DNA of 64,000 nt, taken from contig NZ_SEWE01000015.1 of NCBI RefSeq assembly GCF_004167665.1, positions 1-64,000 of the forward strand. The letters are read 5' to 3'. The stretch comes from Hymenobacter persicinus. Lineage in GTDB: Bacteria; Bacteroidota; Bacteroidia; Cytophagales; Hymenobacteraceae. This document shows, one piece after another, positions 62,391 to 64,000 of this stretch; within the stretch, counting starts at the first letter, position 1; each line of letters opens with the position of its first letter. Under the pieces are notes generated by a model. The model saw only the letters and a program-made list of their open reading frames with translations, had not been told where the DNA came from and ran no database searches. The position numbers and the translations under genes were made by a program.

Positions 62391-63716
62391 ATGCTTTCCC
62401 GACCAAAAATCACCGTGCCGCTGCTGACCCTAGGGTTGCTGGTGGGCGGTGCGGCCCACGCCCAGCAGGGGCCCATTATTGCTGATTCATTGTCGCTGGA
62501 CGGTACCATCCGTTCGGTGCTGGACGCCAACCCGGCCATTACCACGCTCGAGGAAGAAGTGAATGCCGCCACCAGCCGCGTCACTCAGACCAAGGGCGGC
62601 TTTCTGCCCCAAGTGACGGGCACGGCCACCTACACCCGCCTCGACCCGGTGGTGAAGCTGCAACTCTCGCCCGACGGGCCCGCGTTTCAGTTTCAGCCCA
62701 ACAACAACTACGACGCCCACGTCACTATCCAGTACGGCCTGCTCGACTTCGGTAAGAAGGACGCCACCTACAACCTGGCCGAAAGCCGCCGCGTAACGGC
62801 CGTCGACCAGATCAACGTGACCCGCCGGGACCTGGCGTACTCGGCGGCGCAGGTGTACTACAACATCCTGTTTGTGCGCGAAAGCATCAAGGTGCAGGAC
62901 GCGCAGATTGCCTCGCTTAAGCAGCACCAGCGCGAGATGGAAAAGCGGGTGGAAGGCGGCGTCAGCACCCGCTTCGACGTGACGACCACCCAGGTGCGCA
63001 TCACCCAGGCCCAGAACACCAAGATTGACCTCGAAAACCAGCTCCGCAACCAGCAGGTGCAGCTGGCCCGCTACCTGCACAAGCCCGAGTATGCCACTGT
63101 GCCGGTGAAAGGCACGTTTGCCTACCAGCCCGAGGCCGTGGATGTGAATGCGGCCCTAACCCAGGCCACCGAAAACCGGCCCGAAGTGAAGCTGGCCCGC
63201 GACGCCGAAGCCAGCGCCACGGCCAATCTGCGCCTGATTGAGAAAAGCAACCTGCCCCTGCTCGGCGTGGGGGCCCAGCTGGGCGGCAAAAACGGCTACC
63301 AGCCCGAGCTGGACCGGTTCCGGGCCAACTCGGCCGTGGTAGCCCAGCTTTCGGTGCCGATTTACGACGGCAACAAGAACAAGAACCAGCGGGTGGAAGC
63401 CCTGGCCAACATCCGCGGCTCCCAGTCGCGCATCCAGGACACCCAGGAGCAGGTGCGCGCCGATGTGCGGCAGGCGGTCAACAACCTGCAGTCCAGCGCC
63501 GCGCGCTACGACAACTCCCTGGTGCAGATTGCTCAGGCTTCCGACGCACTGACCCGGGCCCAGGGCCGCTACCGCTACGGCGTGGGCCAGAACCTCGACG
63601 TGCTCGACGCCGAAACCCAGCTGGCGCAAGCCCGCCTGGCCCGTTTGCAGGCCATCTACAACTACACGCTGGGCCAGTACCAGCTCAAGCGGGCCGTGGG
63701 CGCGCAGATCTGGTAA
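62391..63716 (+). CDS. TolC family outer-membrane efflux protein
   Basis: 441 aa with a signal peptide (PLLTLGLLVGGAAHA, cleavage near AQQG). Two internally repeated helical/barrel halves have the OEP pattern (NPAITTLEEEVNAATSRVTQ; AETQLAQARLARLQAIYNY). It forms an outer-membrane channel for tripartite export. The inner-membrane partners are not in the window. The universal stress protein gene follows 23 nt downstream. Confidence 0.93.
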   Translation: MLSRPKITVPLLTLGLLVGGAAHAQQGPIIADSLSLDGTIRSVLDANPAITTLEEEVNAATSRVTQTKGGFLPQVTGTATYTRLDPVVKLQLSPDGPAFQFQPNNNYDAHVTIQYGLLDFGKKDATYNLAESRRVTAVDQINVTRRDLAYSAAQVYYNILFVRESIKVQDAQIASLKQHQREMEKRVEGGVSTRFDVTTTQVRITQAQNTKIDLENQLRNQQVQLARYLHKPEYATVPVKGTFAYQPEAVDVNAALTQATENRPEVKLARDAEASATANLRLIEKSNLPLLGVGAQLGGKNGYQPELDRFRANSAVVAQLSVPIYDGNKNKNQRVEALANIRGSQSRIQDTQEQVRADVRQAVNNLQSSAARYDNSLVQIAQASDALTRAQGRYRYGVGQNLDVLDAETQLAQARLARLQAIYNYTLGQYQLKRAVGAQIW

Positions 63717-63739
63717 GCGCCGCTTATTCCCGCCGCATT

Positions 63740-64000
63740 ATGACTCTGACCACTGTTTTATGTCCGCTTGACTTTTCGGCTGCTTCGGCTGCTCTGGTCA
63801 CGTATGCGGCGGCCCTGGCCGTGGCTTCGGGCGCCGAGCTGCGCCTGGTGCACGTGCAGGAGGCCCAGCCCACCCTGGCAGCGGCTCCGGCCGTGACCCA
63901 GCAGCTGAACGCCCACCGCGCGGTGGCCGAGCAAAGCGGCGCCCGGGTCAGCACCACGGTGCTGCAGGGCGACGCGGCCGCCGAAATTGTGGCGGAGGCC
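63740..64000 (+). CDS. Universal stress protein family, 3' truncated by window edge
   Basis: 87 codons seen from the ATG at 63740: TVLCPLDFSAASAALVTYAA is the UspA strand-1/helix-1 block and LRLVHVQEA strand 2. The frame continues past 64000. Probably co-transcribed with the TolC-type gene (23-nt gap). Cytoplasmic; many members bind ATP or AMP, but the binding loop lies outside the window. Confidence 0.85.
   Translation, partial: MTLTTVLCPLDFSAASAALVTYAAALAVASGAELRLVHVQEAQPTLAAAPAVTQQLNAHRAVAEQSGARVSTTVLQGDAAAEIVAEA

Overview
The window is GC-rich chromosomal DNA of a Bacteroidota bacterium, most like Hymenobacter or a close relative. Three lines of evidence point there. Several secreted proteins end in type IX secretion (T9SS) sorting domains. 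Many genes are preceded by TAnnTTTG, the Bacteroidota -7 promoter box, and lack clear Shine-Dalgarno sites. Families typical of the group are present: DUF4142, DUF2807, PorT-like barrels, AlgI/AlgX-type O-acetylation and a carotenoid cyclase. The genus is an inference. I saw no rRNA, tRNA, CRISPR array, insertion sequence or prophage gene.

Layout. 1-5.5 kb: the 3' end of a T9SS cargo gene, rpoN (sigma-54, very acidic region II), asnS, and a rof-like gene broken by an amber codon. 5.5-12.6 kb: a minus-strand polysaccharide O-acetylation locus with one MBOAT (AlgI-like) protein, three AlgX/AlgJ-like SGNH proteins, a polytopic membrane protein and a small secreted protein. 12.9-20.6 kb: uvrA, a TMEM175-type channel, three DUF4142 paralogues and two other lipoproteins. 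20.7-29 kb: enoyl-CoA hydratase, ispD, queA, a MacB-type permease, a LOG-family protein, an RBBP9-type hydrolase, lycopene cyclase and a lone ABC ATPase. Two copies of an inverted-repeat element lie here. 29-41 kb: DUF2795 and DUF349 proteins, ettA, a CPA1 Na+/H+ antiporter, an AraC/SDR pair, a GlxA-type regulator divergent from VOC and DoxX genes, a DUF2807 protein and two STAS-like proteins.

41-50.5 kb: a PHP-type T9SS metallohydrolase, a Tat-exported Gfo/Idh/MocA oxidoreductase with a GH43 glycosidase, an M61 peptidase, a lectin-like T9SS protein and an SRAP (YedK/HMCES) protein. 50.5-54.5 kb: an ECF sigma factor followed by a putative anti-sigma/trypsin fusion, divergent from a threonine-rich lipoprotein, then a PorT-like barrel. 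54.5-64 kb: McrBC type IV restriction, an M1 aminopeptidase, a 40-aa lysine-rich protein, a GAF-GAF-AAA+ sigma-54 activator divergent from a TolC-type efflux protein, and the start of a universal stress protein.

The genes make a housekeeping backbone (asnS, uvrA, queA, ispD, ettA, rpoN) interleaved with envelope, secretion and stress functions. The most unusual features are the dispersed TGGTGA inverted-repeat element whose arms contain the stop codons of three genes, the sigma/anti-sigma-protease pair with an inverted GGTAACCCG pair in its divergent promoter region, and the O-acetylation locus whose three AlgX-like proteins all lack the expected catalytic Asp.
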